In this document: in pieces, positions 25,392-33,132 of the stretch
How the letters are laid out: each line of letters opens with the position of its first letter
Position numbering within the stretch: the first letter of the stretch is position 1
Source: Micromonospora mirobrigensis
Lineage (GTDB): Bacteria > Actinomycetota > Actinomycetes > Mycobacteriales > Micromonosporaceae
Direction: 5' to 3'
Assembly (NCBI RefSeq): GCF_900091555.1
Contig: NZ_FMCX01000002.1
Span: forward strand, 372,001-436,000
DNA length: 64,000 bases
Notes under the pieces: model-generated
Told to the model about the DNA's origin: nothing
The model's input: only the letters and a program-made list of their open reading frames with translations
Database searches by the model: none
Made by a program: the position numbers and the translations under genes

Positions 25392-25631
25392 TCAGGGCTC
25401 ACGCATCCAGGTCTGTGGGTCCGTGACGAAGATGCCTTTACCCTGACGCCGCCGGATCACCCGCAGGGCTTCCAGCCGGACGTAGACCATCTGGATCGTT
25501 GACGAGCTGACATCGAAGCGGTCGGCCATCTCGGCGATTGAGGGCAGCTTCTCCCCCGGCTGCACCTTTCCGCTGTGCAGGTCGTCGATGATCTCATCCG
25601 AGATCCGGATGTAGTCCGGCGTCTGTGGCAT
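25392..25631 (-). CDS. Small GntR-type winged-helix regulator
   Basis: 79 residues, a DNA-binding domain with no effector domain. It reads 'YIRISDEIIDDLHSGKVQPG', then 'EKLPSIAEMADRFDVSSSTI' and 'QMVYVRLEALRVIRRRQGKG', a complete GntR helix-turn-helix and wing. ATG 25631 follows AAGGAG at the right distance; longer upstream starts are not needed. Such minimal GntR proteins are common next to integrated elements of actinomycetes. It heads the transcript that contains the HNH nuclease, so it probably controls it. Confidence 0.8.
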   Translation of the reverse strand: MPQTPDYIRISDEIIDDLHSGKVQPGEKLPSIAEMADRFDVSSSTIQMVYVRLEALRVIRRRQGKGIFVTDPQTWMREP

Positions 25632-25845
25632 GGCGCTCCTTGCGTGGCACGCCAATTTGATCACGACACGAACCCGACAGACAACTGAGTGTTGCGACGG
25701 ACGACTTAGGCATATATGTTTGATCGGCAGCCGCTCCTCGCGTGGCAACGAGTTCGGCTCATCCCCCGGTCGGGGCGGGTGCGCGTGCCCGTCCCGACCC
25801 ATCTCATCGATCCTGCCTACTCCGACCTGCCCCGGAAGGACCATC
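25632..25845. promoter_or_regulatory. AT-richer divergent control region of the GntR/HNH and DivIVA-like genes
   Basis: This 214-bp gap is richer in A and T than its surroundings, with CATATATG near 25711-25718, CAACTGAGTGTTG near 25683-25695 (CAAC/GTTG arms), and two GCGTGGCA words near 25643 and 25740. No single promoter is certain. These are candidate sites for the GntR protein. Confidence 0.35.
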
Positions 25846-26124
25846 GTGGCCCAGGTCTATCGATCCGGCCGGCTCTACGGGACCGGCCGCCCGGCCCGGT
25901 TGACCCCGCACGAGGTACGGACCCGCACGTTCGACCCGCGCCGCCGGGGCATCGACCCTGATCAGGTACGCGAGTTCCAGGCCCGGGTCGCCGACGAGCT
26001 GACCGACCTGCACCGGTGGGTGGACCTGTTGACGCAGGAGAATGACCGGCTCAAGCGGGCACTGCGCGACTGGCAGACCATGCACGCGCGGGAGTGCCGA
26101 CCACCGAACGACGGTCCCTGGTAG
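25846..26124 (+). CDS. DivIVA-domain mini-protein
   Basis: 92 residues. 'RLTPHEVRTRTFDPRRRGID' and 'PDQVREFQARVADELTDLHR' match the membrane-targeting N-terminal half of DivIVA/Wag31, and the following 'WVDLLTQENDRLKRALRDW' begins the coiled coil. Full-length DivIVA has a long coiled coil; here it ends after about 20 residues, so this is a stand-alone targeting or dimerisation module. GTG 25846 has GGAAGGA upstream. It is divergent from the GntR gene and its stop overlaps the next start (TAGTG). A role in polar positioning or in an integrated element is inference. Confidence 0.75.
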   Translation: MAQVYRSGRLYGTGRPARLTPHEVRTRTFDPRRRGIDPDQVREFQARVADELTDLHRWVDLLTQENDRLKRALRDWQTMHARECRPPNDGPW

Positions 26125-26489
26125 TGGTGCGCCCCAAGCCTGGCGACCTGCTGCGGATCGACGGCCGGGCCTCGGTGCAGTTCGCCGGCGACCGGACCCT
26201 CAACCTTCGCGTCGTGTCCGTGTCCGACCTGCCGACCTATCACGGCTGGCTCTGGGTGACCGGCTATGTCATCGACCGCCGGGGGCGGGCCACCACCAAG
26301 CGCGAGATCTACGTCCAGCTCGCCGGCCTCCGCCCGACGGCGGACAGCAACCTCGGACCGGCCGGCGGGCCCGCCACATCGGCCGGCCCACCTGCCACGT
26401 CTCAGGAGGTTGCGACCGTCCGCCCCGCCGCGATCCGCTCCATGGCGGCGACTGTGCCCAGCTCCGGCCGGAGGTCGGGACGGGAGTGA
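26124..26489 (+). CDS. Unknown small protein coupled to the DivIVA-like gene
   Basis: About 121 residues from GTG 26124, whose first base is the last base of the upstream TAG, so translation is coupled. The compact first part 'VRPKPGDLLRIDGRASVQFA' and 'LRVVSVSDLPTYHGWLWVTG', then 'YVIDRRGRATTKREIYVQLAGL', looks like a small beta-barrel. The remaining 45 residues look like unstructured tail and overlap the convergent gene by 88 bases. I do not recognise the family. Its co-occurrence with a DivIVA module suggests a joint function. Confidence 0.55.
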   Translation: MVRPKPGDLLRIDGRASVQFAGDRTLNLRVVSVSDLPTYHGWLWVTGYVIDRRGRATTKREIYVQLAGLRPTADSNLGPAGGPATSAGPPATSQEVATVRPAAIRSMAATVPSSGRRSGRE

Positions 26490-27262
26490 TAGAACGCCAA
26501 CGCGTGGTAGACCACCACGGGATCGCCGGCCAGCCAGTAGGGCCGGACCGCCACGAACGGCAGCAGCCGGGACTCCAGCGTGCCGAACCGACCCGTCAGC
26601 CGCCGCATCCGGGTGCCGTCGGACATGTTCGCCTTGACCACCAGCAGCGGGGTGTTCACCCTCTTGGCCGAGACCTGGTAGACGTCCCGCCAGGGCACGA
26701 ACTGGGTGTGGACCAGGCCCCGGTGCCGGATCCCGGCCGGCGACAGCACCAGCTCCCCCGGTGCCAGCCGGAGCATGGTCACCAGGAACCACCCGAGCAG
26801 CACCGCGAGGGCGGCGAGACCGACGCCGAGCAGCACGCCGACCACCCCGGCGAACATCGCGGTCACGGCCACGGCCGTGGTGACCAGCGCGGCCAGCGCC
26901 AGCAGGCCACCGAGTGAGACGTACGGTGCGGTCGCGTAGCCGAACCGCACCCCCTGCCCGCCGTGCGGGTCGTCGACCAGCGTGGGCGGGCGGCCACGGC
27001 CGGGGCGCAGCCGGCGCGACCGGACGGAGAAGCCGACCACCAGGACCAGGAAGACCGCCCCGAACGCCAGCAACGCCACCGCACCCGAGTCGCCGGATCG
27101 GGCCGCGGAGACCAGGCCGGCGACCATGCCCAGGGCGAGCACGGCCAGGCCGACCATCGAAGCAGTGAAGGGTACGGAGATCTGTCGCCCGGCCCAGCCG
27201 GTGGGCACCGGCAGCACGGGAACGCCGGCCTGCCCTCGGACCGCGCCCTGCTCGGAGGACAT
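26402..27262 (-). CDS. Membrane protein with PH-like C-terminal domain
   Basis: About 286 residues. Two hydrophobic pairs are visible: residues 30-80 ('FTASMVGLAVLALGMVAGLV', 'AVALLAFGAVFLVLVVGF') and 115-165 ('VSLGGLLALAALVTTAVAVT', 'VLLGVGLAALAVLLGWFLV'). The rest, 'LAPGELVLSPAGIRHRGLVH' and 'TQFVPWRDVYQVSAK', resembles the bacterial PH-like fold of actinobacterial membrane proteins. Function unknown. ATG 27262 has GAGGGGG upstream. Its 3' end overlaps the convergent small gene, so one of the two ends may be over-extended. Confidence 0.7.
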   Translation of the reverse strand: MSSEQGAVRGQAGVPVLPVPTGWAGRQISVPFTASMVGLAVLALGMVAGLVSAARSGDSGAVALLAFGAVFLVLVVGFSVRSRRLRPGRGRPPTLVDDPHGGQGVRFGYATAPYVSLGGLLALAALVTTAVAVTAMFAGVVGVLLGVGLAALAVLLGWFLVTMLRLAPGELVLSPAGIRHRGLVHTQFVPWRDVYQVSAKRVNTPLLVVKANMSDGTRMRRLTGRFGTLESRLLPFVAVRPYWLAGDPVVVYHALAFYHSRPDLRPELGTVAAMERIAAGRTVATS

Positions 27263-27486
27263 CCACAGACCCCCTCGACGACGGTGGGACCGCTGGCACG
27301 CGGCTCGACAGGCTCGGTATCTCACCATGCCGCTCCTTCGATCGGGCGGCACGTCGAGCGGCCCGCTTCGCGGCTTATCCCCGGTACGTGAGCATCCGAC
27401 CCCGGTGGCAGATTGTTCATCAACCCTTCGACAGGGGGTAGTCGGTGGGGGCCACAGAGCGGCGTCCTGCCCCTACGATGCGTTCC

Positions 27487-27954
27487 ATGCTCACCTCTCC
27501 CCCGCCTGGCGGCCTCGGGCTACCGCCCCGCCGGCCGGACTGCTCCTGCCCGGAACACGCCGACGAGCTGACCGATCTGCTGCTGCCGGTCGACGAGGCC
27601 GGCGAGCCGCCGGTGCGCCTGGCCGACCTGATCGAGGCGAGGAAGGTGGGTGTCAGCCCGGCGGAGCCGCAGGAGCACTGGCTGGAGCCGCACGACGAGT
27701 CCGACGCCGGGCCGGAGCGGCTGGGCCCGTTCCACTGGGGACTGCGGGTCGGCGACGAGGCGCACGACTGCTACTCGGACGAGGCGCCGTGGTCGCTGGA
27801 CCAGGCGCTGCTGGACCGGCCGGGGGTGGAGCAGGTGGAGTGGATGGACCGGGAGGAGTTCCTGGTCGGCGCGCCGACGCTCTGCGCGAGCGGGGTGCTC
27901 GCCGCCGCGGCCCGCGCCCTCGCCGACCCCCGGGTACGCCGCCTGGCCGCCTGA
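27487..27954 (+). CDS. Hypothetical 155-residue protein
   Basis: It begins MLTSPPPGGLGLPPRRPDCS at ATG 27487, seven bases after TACGAT (27474-27479), a leaderless promoter pattern that favours this start over the ATG at 27478. It is acidic and soluble, with a 'CSCPEHADELTDLLLPVDEA' segment and 'HWLEPHDESDAGPERLGPFHWGLRV'. No family recognised. The 3' end is 37 bases from the convergent ABC exporter. Confidence 0.65.
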   Translation: MLTSPPPGGLGLPPRRPDCSCPEHADELTDLLLPVDEAGEPPVRLADLIEARKVGVSPAEPQEHWLEPHDESDAGPERLGPFHWGLRVGDEAHDCYSDEAPWSLDQALLDRPGVEQVEWMDREEFLVGAPTLCASGVLAAAARALADPRVRRLAA

Positions 27955-27991
27955 ACCCCGCAGCGGGGCGCGACCGTGGTCCGGGGCCGGC

Positions 27992-29806
27992 TCACGAGGC
28001 CAGGGTGGCGTAGCGGCCGGCGCGGTCGAGCAGCGTGTCGTGGGTGCCGGTCTCGACGATCCGGCCGTGGTCGAGCACGGCGATCTGGTCGGCGTTGCGC
28101 ACGGTGGAGAGCCGGTGGGCGATGGTGATCGTCGTACGCCCCTGCGCCAGGGCGTCGAAGGCGCGTTGCACGGCCCGTTCGGTCTCGGTGTCCAGCGCGC
28201 TGGTGGCCTCGTCGAGGATCAGCACGCGGGGGTTGCGCAGCAGCGTACGGGCGATGGCCAGGCGTTGCTTCTCGCCGCCGGAGAACCGGTGGCCCCGCGA
28301 GCCGACCATGGTGTCGTACCCGTCGGGGAGCGCGACGATGAGGTCGTGGACCTGTGCCGCGCGGGCGGCCTCGACGATCTCGTCGTCGGTGGCGTCCGGC
28401 CTGGCGTAGCGCAGGTTCTCCCGCACGGTGGTGTGCAGCAGGTACGTCTCCTGGCTGACCACGCCCACGACGGCGGCCAGGTCGTGCAGCCGCAGGTCGC
28501 GCAGGTCGATCCCGTCGATGGTGATCCGACCGGCGGTCGGGTCGTGCAACCGGCTCAGCAGGGCGGCGATGGTGCTCTTGCCGGAGCCGGTCTCGCCGAC
28601 CAGGGCCAGGCTGCCGCCCGCCGGCACGTCGAGGGTGACCCCGGCGACGGCGGCGGTGTCGCTGCCCGGGTAGCTGAAGGTGACGTCCTCGAGCCGGACG
28701 TGGCCGCGGATCCGGGCCGGGTCGACGGTCACCGGGTGGGCCGGCTCGTCGACCTCGACGGGCAGGTCGAGGTATTCGAAGATGCGGGCGAACAGGGCCA
28801 GCGAGGCGGTCAGCGAGACGCCGACGTTGAGCAACCCGGTCAGCGGCCGGAACAGCGCGCCCTGCAAGGCGGTGAAGGCGACCAGGGTGCCGATGCTCAG
28901 CGTGCCGGCGGTGCCGGGCAGGCCGGCGCTGAGGTAGATGACCGCCGGGATGGCGGCGAAGATGATGCTCATCGAGGCCATCCGCCACCGACCGGCCAGC
29001 TCGGAGCGGAGCTCCAGGTCGACCAGGCGTGCCGACGAGGCGGTGAAGCGGTCGACCAGGGCCGGGCCGGTGCCCAGGGTCTTGCTCAGCTGGACCCCGC
29101 TGATCGACAAGCTCTCCTCGACGGTGACGTTGAGGTCGGCCAGTTCCCGCTGGCGCTGCGCGGTGATGGTCCGGCGCAGCCGGGCGACCCGCCGGGACAG
29201 CCAGATCGACGGGGGCAGCACGACCAGGGAGACCAGCGAGAGTCGCCAGGAGAGCGCGGCCATGGCCACGGCCGTGGCGACCACGGTGGTGAGGTTGGCG
29301 GCGATCGAGGTGGCGGTGGAGGTGACCACCGACTGCATCCCGCCGATGTCGTTGGTGATCCGGGACTGCACCTCGCCGGTGCGGGTGCGGGTGAAGAAGG
29401 AGACCGACTGGCGCTGGAGGTGGCGGAAGACGTCGGTGCGCAGCCGGTGCATGACCTGCTGGCCGACCCGGGTGGAGATCCAGGTCTGCACGACGCCGAG
29501 GGCGGCGGTGACGGCGGCGACCGCCACCATGCCGAGCACCAGCCGGACCAGCAGGGTCAGGTCGCGCTCGGGCAGCGCGCGGTCGATGACGGCACGGAGC
29601 AGGAACGGTGAGGCCATGGCGAGCACCGATGAGGCCACGATGATCGCCGTGACGGCGGCGAGCTGCCAGCGGTGGTCGGTGAAGAGCCGGCCGATCCGGC
29701 GCAGTGACACCTCGCGGGCCTGGGCCTTCTCGGCGGGAGTGGCCTGCCGGCCGGCGTCGCGGCCGCCCCGGCGGCCTTCGGTGGGGTACGGGGTGGGTGA
29801 GTCCAA
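27992..29806 (-). CDS. ABC exporter half-transporter (membrane + ATPase fused)
   Basis: About 604 residues. Residues 40-330 form six membrane helices of the type I exporter fold. The ATPase domain has Walker A 'VGETGSGKST' near 407, 'SQETYLLHTTVRENLRYA' (Q-loop), signature 'FSGGEKQRLAIARTL' near 508, Walker B '[12 protein letters not shown]' and the H-loop 'TITIAHRLSTV'. It should pump lipids, drugs or peptides as a dimer. TTG 29804-29806 is chosen as start because AGGAAAGAGG lies eight bases upstream; a longer frame reaches 29863 but runs through the MarR operator. Divergent from marR, so it is probably repressed by it. Confidence 0.88.
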   Translation of the reverse strand: MDSPTPYPTEGRRGGRDAGRQATPAEKAQAREVSLRRIGRLFTDHRWQLAAVTAIIVASSVLAMASPFLLRAVIDRALPERDLTLLVRLVLGMVAVAAVTAALGVVQTWISTRVGQQVMHRLRTDVFRHLQRQSVSFFTRTRTGEVQSRITNDIGGMQSVVTSTATSIAANLTTVVATAVAMAALSWRLSLVSLVVLPPSIWLSRRVARLRRTITAQRQRELADLNVTVEESLSISGVQLSKTLGTGPALVDRFTASSARLVDLELRSELAGRWRMASMSIIFAAIPAVIYLSAGLPGTAGTLSIGTLVAFTALQGALFRPLTGLLNVGVSLTASLALFARIFEYLDLPVEVDEPAHPVTVDPARIRGHVRLEDVTFSYPGSDTAAVAGVTLDVPAGGSLALVGETGSGKSTIAALLSRLHDPTAGRITIDGIDLRDLRLHDLAAVVGVVSQETYLLHTTVRENLRYARPDATDDEIVEAARAAQVHDLIVALPDGYDTMVGSRGHRFSGGEKQRLAIARTLLRNPRVLILDEATSALDTETERAVQRAFDALAQGRTTITIAHRLSTVRNADQIAVLDHGRIVETGTHDTLLDRAGRYATLAS

Positions 29807-29836
29807 GGGGAGTGCCTCTTTCCTGTCGACTGATGC

Positions 29837-29858
29837 TGAGGTTGCCTCATCGTGAGGC
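29837..29858. promoter_or_regulatory. MarR operator: three half-sites in the marR/exporter gap
   Basis: TGAGG-TTG-CCTCA-TCG-TGAGG (29837-29857) gives two overlapping dyads that share the middle CCTCA arm; the second extends to GCCTCA/TGAGGC. The array lies between the exporter start and the marR -10 box (TACCGT, 29877-29882). Confidence 0.65.
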
Positions 29859-29888
29859 TGCAACAGGAACTCCTGCTACCGTATTCCC

Positions 29889-30332
29889 GTGACCGCGGCA
29901 GCACCTCGAGACGACGACGAGCAGCCCCTCGCCGAGGCGTTCTGGGAGGTCGCCCGCCGGCTGCGGCACCGCTCCCGGCAGACCCTGGAGCCATTGGAGA
30001 TCACTCCCGGGCAGGGCCGCGCCCTGCAGGTGCTGATCCGCCACGGCGGGATGCGCCTCGGTTCGCTCGCCGACCACCTGCGGATCGCCCCGCGCTCCGC
30101 CACCGAGGTGGTCGACGGGCTGGAGGAGCGGGGGCTGGTCGAACGCCGTCCCGACCCGGTCGACCGGCGGGCCACGCTCGTCGCCCCCACCGCCGAGGGG
30201 AGCCGGGTGGGCGAGGCCGTGCGGGCCGCCCGCGCCGCCGAGGCCGAACGGCTCTTCGGCGAGCTCAGCGCCGCCGACCGCGCCGACCTGGCGCGCATCC
30301 TGCGCACCCTGGCCGCCGACCGTCCCGACTGA
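29889..30332 (+). CDS. MarR-family regulator
   Basis: 147 residues, a winged-helix dimer protein. The DNA-binding part is 'LEPLEITPGQGRALQVLIRH', 'GGMRLGSLADHLRIAPRSAT' and 'EVVDGLEERGLVERRPDPVD', with the wing Asp-Arg-Arg typical of MarR. GTG 29889 stands six bases after TACCGT, so the transcript is probably leaderless. The operator upstream suggests autorepression and control of the divergent ABC exporter. Confidence 0.9.
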   Translation: MTAAAPRDDDEQPLAEAFWEVARRLRHRSRQTLEPLEITPGQGRALQVLIRHGGMRLGSLADHLRIAPRSATEVVDGLEERGLVERRPDPVDRRATLVAPTAEGSRVGEAVRAARAAEAERLFGELSAADRADLARILRTLAADRPD

Positions 30333-30400
30333 GCCGACCACCCGGCCGGGGCGGGTCCGGCGGCAGCCACCGCAGCGGGCCGATCATGGTGGCCGGAACG

Positions 30401-30561
30401 CGGACCCACCTCGCAGTTGCGGCCCACGTCACTCGAAACGAGGACCGACCTCGCGGTGCCGGCCGGTGGCACTCCGGAGGCGGACCGACCTCGCAGTGCC
30501 GGCCAGTGTCACTTCGACACGCGGACCGATTCAGCAATGCCGGCCGGTATCACCCGGGACG
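30401..30561. repeat. Tandem array of four about 40-bp units
   Basis: Units start at 30401, 30441, 30481 and 30522 (lengths 40, 40, 41, 40). Each begins 'GGACC(G/C)A(C/T)' and continues TCGC(A/G)GTGCCGGCC, then a G-T-rich centre and TCAC. Unit 2 contains the small dyad GTGCC/GGCAC. A fifth, more degenerate copy may occupy 30361-30400. No gene-like frame with codon bias crosses the array. Confidence 0.7.
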
Positions 30562-30769
30562 CTATCGACCTGAGAGCACGAACGACTCAGGGAACTCCGG
30601 GATGCCCGGCCCGCCTCGCCACAGGCCGACGCCGCAAACCGGGCAGCCAACGGTGACGCCCCGCCGGCGCTTCCCGTGACCGGGTGCCGGTGACCTCGCC
30701 CCCTCGGCTCGTCGGCGACCGGCAGGGCGTCGACCACTCCGTGAGTCGTTTATGCCATCAGGTCGATAG
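30562..30769. mobile_element. 208-bp block with 31-bp imperfect terminal inverted repeats (MITE-like)
   Basis: The left end (30562-30592, starting CTATCGACCTGA and containing AACGACTCA) and the reverse complement of the right end (30739-30769) match at 26 of 31 positions, including 12 outer bases without mismatch. The interior has no convincing gene. No flanking target duplication is evident. It abuts the 40-bp tandem array directly. From 30770 to 30886 I see nothing further. Confidence 0.5.
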
Positions 30770-30886
30770 GCAGCGACGCGACCTCCCCGGCCCAGGGCCG
30801 CCACGGGTCCACGCGCGGAGGAGCGCCGAGGAGGGCCTGTGACGTCTCAGGAGGCAGGTGCCGGGCCCACGGTCCCCGAACAAACG

Positions 30887-32107
30887 TCACCCAGGGTCGT
30901 CCAGCAGGTCACGGCGGCGCAGCAGGAAGTCGCGCTCGGCCAGGTTGCCGGTCCGGGCGGCGGCGGCCGCGTACTCCTGTCGGGCCTCGTCGCGGCGGTC
31001 CAGCCGGCGCAGCAGGTCGGCCCGGACCGCGTGGAAGACGTGGTAGCCGGCCAGGTCGAGGCGGTCGACCTGGGCCAGCGCGGCGGCCGGGCCGGCCACC
31101 TCGGCCACCGCGACGGCCCGGTTCAACGCCACGACCGGTCCGGGGGCGCCGGCCAGCAGCTGGTCGTACAGCTGGAGGATCTGACCCCAGTCGGTGCCGG
31201 CGGCGTCCGGCGCGTCGCTGTGCACGGCGTTGATCGCCGCCTGGATCTGGTACGGGCCCGGCCGGTCCCGCCGTAGGCAACGGCGGACCAGGTGCTGCCC
31301 CTGCCGAACCAGGTCCCGGTCCCAGCGTCGCCGGTCCTGCTCGGCCAGCGGCACCAGGGCGCCGTCCGGTGCGGTGCGGGCCTCCCGCCGCGCCTCGGTG
31401 AGCAGCATCAGGGCGAGCAGGCCCAGCGCCTCCGGCTCGTCGGGCATCAGCTCGACCAGCAGCCGGCCCAGCCGGATCGCCTCCGCGCAGAGCTCGGCGC
31501 GGGCCAGCCGGTCCCCCGCGCTGGCCGTGTGCCCCTCGGTGAAGATCAGGTAGACCACCGCGAGCACCGCGTCCAGTCGGGCCGGCAGGTCGGCGTCGCG
31601 GGGCACCCGGTACGGGATGGCGGCGTCGCGGATCTTGGCCTTGGCCCGGACCAGGCGCTGGGCCATCGTCGGCTCGGGAACCAGGAAGGCGCGTGCGATC
31701 TCGGCGGTGGTCAGGCCGCCGAGCAGGCGCAGGGTCAGCGCCACCCGGGTAGGAGCGGCCAGCGCCGGATGGCAGCAGGTGAAGATCAGCCGGAGCCGGT
31801 CGTCGGTCACGGGCCCCTCCTCGGCGGGGACGTCGGGGGCGTGCAGCAGGGCGGCCTGGGCGTGCCGTCGGGGACGGGAAGCCTCCCGCCGCCACCGGTC
31901 GACGGCCCGGTTGCGGGCGGTGGTGATGATCCAGCCCGCGGGGCTGGGCGGCACCCCGGTCGACGGCCAGCGCAGCAGCGCGGCGACGAAGGCCTCCTGG
32001 ACCGCCTCCTCGGCGAGGTCGATGTCGCCGAGGAGGCGGACCAGCACCGCGACGGCGCGCCCGTACTCGGCGCGGAACACCCGCTCGACGGTCTCGGTGG
32101 GTGGCAC
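30887..32107 (-). CDS. ECF sigma factor of the ECF42 type with C-terminal TPR-like domain
   Basis: 406 residues. Region 2 is '[20 protein letters not shown]' and '[18 protein letters not shown]' (8-65); region 4 is '[20 protein letters not shown]' and '[20 protein letters not shown]' (105-165). From about 185 a long helical DUF6596/TPR-like extension follows, as in ECF42 sigma factors, which lack a classical anti-sigma factor and sit beside a YciI/DGPF protein. That is the case here: GTG 32107 lies nine bases after the yciI-like stop, with no good ribosome site, so it is probably translationally coupled. Confidence 0.88.
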   Translation of the reverse strand: MPPTETVERVFRAEYGRAVAVLVRLLGDIDLAEEAVQEAFVAALLRWPSTGVPPSPAGWIITTARNRAVDRWRREASRPRRHAQAALLHAPDVPAEEGPVTDDRLRLIFTCCHPALAAPTRVALTLRLLGGLTTAEIARAFLVPEPTMAQRLVRAKAKIRDAAIPYRVPRDADLPARLDAVLAVVYLIFTEGHTASAGDRLARAELCAEAIRLGRLLVELMPDEPEALGLLALMLLTEARREARTAPDGALVPLAEQDRRRWDRDLVRQGQHLVRRCLRRDRPGPYQIQAAINAVHSDAPDAAGTDWGQILQLYDQLLAGAPGPVVALNRAVAVAEVAGPAAALAQVDRLDLAGYHVFHAVRADLLRRLDRRDEARQEYAAAAARTGNLAERDFLLRRRDLLDDPG

Positions 32108-32116
32108 CGGAGGCGG

Positions 32117-32464
32117 TCAGGCCTCGCCCTGGAAGGGGCGGACCTCGATCGGCAGGGTGGTGGCCAGGGCGTAGCGGCGGCCCCACTCCAGGGCGGCGTC
32201 CAGGTCCGGCGCGGTGATGATGGTGACGCCGCCCAGGTGTTCCTTGCCCTCGGCGTACGGGCCGTCGGTGACCAGCACGTCGCCGTCCTTGGGCCGCAGC
32301 ACGGTCGCGGTGTCCGGGGCGTGCAGCCCCTGCCCGAAGACCCAGGAGCCGGCCGCCCGCAGCTCGTCGCCGATGGCCTGGACCTCGCGCATCACCCCGG
32401 CCAGGAACTCCGGGTCCGGCCGGCCGCCGACGGGCTGGTACATGCTGATCAGGTACTGCTTCAC
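32117..32464 (-). CDS. YciI/DGPF-family protein
   Basis: 115 residues, starting VKQYLISMYQPVGG at GTG 32464 behind GGAGGAG. Characteristic elements are 'AAGSWVFGQGLHAPDTATVL', 'VLVTDGPYAEGKEHLGGVTI' (DGPF-like motif) and 'DAALEWGRRYAL'. YciI proteins form ferredoxin-like dimers. The DGPF subgroup regularly pairs with ECF42 sigma factors and may be the sensor or target of that system. First gene of a two-gene unit with the sigma factor. Confidence 0.88.
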   Translation of the reverse strand: MKQYLISMYQPVGGRPDPEFLAGVMREVQAIGDELRAAGSWVFGQGLHAPDTATVLRPKDGDVLVTDGPYAEGKEHLGGVTIITAPDLDAALEWGRRYALATTLPIEVRPFQGEA

Positions 32465-32583
32465 GGTCTCCTCCTCACGGGACGCCGGCCCGTGCCGGAC
32501 GCCCACCCTTCATACGAGCGGGACCGCCCGGGATCGACAGGACACACCGGATCGTCCTGTCCGCGCAACTATGTACTCGGGGT

Positions 32584-32601
32584 ATACACCGGGTGTATGG
32601 T
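32584..32601 (+). promoter_or_regulatory. PadR operator overlapping a leaderless promoter
   Basis: ATACACC-G-GGTGTAT (32584-32598) is a perfect 7-bp dyad. Its right arm runs into TATGGT (32596-32601), a -10 box six bases before ATG 32608. A repressor bound here would directly block the promoter. Confidence 0.65.
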
Positions 32602-32607
32602 CGCCGC

Positions 32608-33132
32608 ATGAGTGTTCCTCTGACCCTCCTCGGCCTGCTCGAACAGGAGCCGCGCCACGGGTACGACCTGAAGCGCGACTACGACACCTTCTTCGGCCGG
32701 GGCAAGCCGCTGCCGTACGGCCAGGTCTACTCGACGTTGAGCCGCCTCGCCCGCGACGGCAAGGTCGTCATCAGCGAGGTGGAGGCCGGGGCCGGGCCGG
32801 ACCGCAAGCGCTACGTCATCACCGACCGGGGCGCCACCGAGGTCGACCAGTGGCTGACCCAGCCGGTCGAGCCGGAGCCGCACCTTCAGACGGTGCTCTT
32901 CGCCAAGGTCGTGCTGGCGCTGATGCTCGACCGTCCCGCCGAGGACTACCTGGACACCCAACGCCGCGCCCACCTGCAACGGATGCGCGAGCTGACCGAG
33001 GTCAAGCGCACCGGCGGCCTGGTCGACGCGCTCCTGGCCGACCACGGCCTCTACCACCTGGAGGCGGACCTGAGATGGATCGAGACCACCGGCGCCCGAC
33101 TGGACGCCCTACGGAGGACGGTGCGGCCATGA
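32608..33132 (+). CDS. PadR-family regulator
   Basis: 174 residues. The winged helix is 'LTLLGLLEQEPRHGYDLKRD' and 'LPYGQVYSTLSRLARDGKVV', followed by a C-terminal helical dimerisation domain. It is the first gene of a three-gene unit: its TGA overlaps the ATG of the ABC ATPase (ATGA), which in turn overlaps the permease. It very probably represses this unit through the dyad at its own promoter and is released by the exported compound. Confidence 0.9.
   Translation: MSVPLTLLGLLEQEPRHGYDLKRDYDTFFGRGKPLPYGQVYSTLSRLARDGKVVISEVEAGAGPDRKRYVITDRGATEVDQWLTQPVEPEPHLQTVLFAKVVLALMLDRPAEDYLDTQRRAHLQRMRELTEVKRTGGLVDALLADHGLYHLEADLRWIETTGARLDALRRTVRP

Noticed and set aside
26094..26123. Earlier ATG start for the gene at 26124
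   Set aside because: It would overlap the DivIVA-like gene by 31 bases; the TAGTG junction at 26122-26126 gives a standard coupled start.
29807..29863. TTG 29863 as start of the ABC exporter
   Set aside because: It would place the MarR operator inside the coding region; TTG 29806 has a good ribosome site and the homology starts later.
30401..30561. CRISPR array
   Set aside because: The units are contiguous about 40-bp repeats without unique spacers, and no cas genes are present.
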